Part shown: positions 5,704-5,837 of the stretch, one piece after another
Position numbering within the stretch: position 1 is the stretch's first letter
Layout of the letters: every line of letters begins with the position of its first letter
NCBI GenBank assembly: GCA_030041195.1
Contig: JASHOI010000507.1
Span: 1 to 5,837, forward strand
Origin: Streptosporangiaceae bacterium
GTDB lineage: Bacteria > Actinomycetota > Actinomycetes > Streptosporangiales > Streptosporangiaceae
DNA: 5,837 nt
Direction of reading: 5' to 3'
The notes under the pieces: generated by a model
What the model was told of the DNA's origin: nothing
Database searches by the model: none
Seen by the model: the letters and a program-made list of their open reading frames with translations, nothing else
Position numbers and translations under genes: made by a program

Positions 5704-5837
5704 ACCCGTACCTTGCCTACCAGCTGTACCAGGTCGAGCGGCCCAAGACGCGCGCCGAGGTCATCGCGGCCGACGCCCGGCTGGGCGAGATCGCGGCGTC
5801 GGCGGCACGCGTGCGCCGCACCGCGGCCGGGCGGGCC
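5700..5837 (+). CDS. Hypothetical protein, N-terminal part (runs off the window)
   Basis: An open frame of 46 codons begins at the ATG that overlaps the phosphotransferase TGA (ATGA, 5700-5703) and stays open to the window edge. GGAG is correctly spaced upstream. The protein begins MNPYLAYQLYQVERPKTRAE and continues with a charged Ala/Arg-rich amphipathic helix (ADARLGEIAASAARVRR). This recalls the short hypothetical proteins common in actinobacteria that begin with an MNPY/YxLYQxER segment; I know no function for them. Third positions are mostly G or C, which supports coding. Overlap and spacing indicate that it is translated from the phosphotransferase mRNA. No signal peptide or membrane segment is visible in the part present. 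Confidence 0.7.
   Translation, partial: MNPYLAYQLYQVERPKTRAEVIAADARLGEIAASAARVRRTAAGRA

Overview
The window is very GC-rich and nearly every coding third position is G or C. Several long open frames exist only as shadows of the real genes. Together with fused-enzyme architecture, probable leaderless starts and an ATGA stop/start overlap, this points to a chromosomal segment of a high-GC actinobacterium. Nothing in the sequence fixes the genus.

Layout, left to right. (1) Positions 1-56 look like the last codons of a plus-strand gene that enters from the left. (2) Positions 57-441 hold no convincing gene. They contain a GATC-rich, repeat-like block with imperfect terminal inverted repeats (106-140 and 348-382) and a perfect 18-bp hairpin (249-266 with 292-309). 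(3) Positions 442-678 on the minus strand encode a 78-residue putative secreted peptide with a signal peptide and a 16-residue tandem repeat. It contains a TTA leucine codon, and a plausible promoter lies upstream at 718-746. (4) Positions 803-4327 on the minus strand hold the dominant gene, a fused indolepyruvate:ferredoxin oxidoreductase-family protein of about 1,170 residues. It has a TPP pyrimidine domain, a TPP pyrophosphate domain, a cysteine-rich Fe-S segment, a gamma domain and a C-terminal helical domain. (5) Positions 4328-4653 are a divergent intergenic region with a nested imperfect hairpin (4462-4511). Each flanking gene has a -10-like hexamer exactly 6 nt before its preferred ATG. 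(6) Positions 4654-5703 on the plus strand encode an aminoglycoside-phosphotransferase/choline-kinase-fold protein whose Brenner motif reads HGE instead of HGD. (7) Positions 5700 to the end hold the start of another small gene, overlapping the phosphotransferase stop by ATGA with a good Shine-Dalgarno, so the two are probably co-transcribed.

The oxidoreductase would decarboxylate 2-oxoacids, probably derived from aromatic or branched amino acids, to acyl-CoA and pass electrons to ferredoxin. No ferredoxin, CoA ligase or aminotransferase gene is present here, so its pathway partners are not visible. The phosphotransferase and the partial gene form a separate divergent unit, and no functional link to the oxidoreductase can be shown. 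I see no strong evidence for a new defence, mobile or biosynthetic system. The least explained items are the repeat-bearing secreted peptide, the inverted-repeat block beside it, and the structured divergent promoter region.
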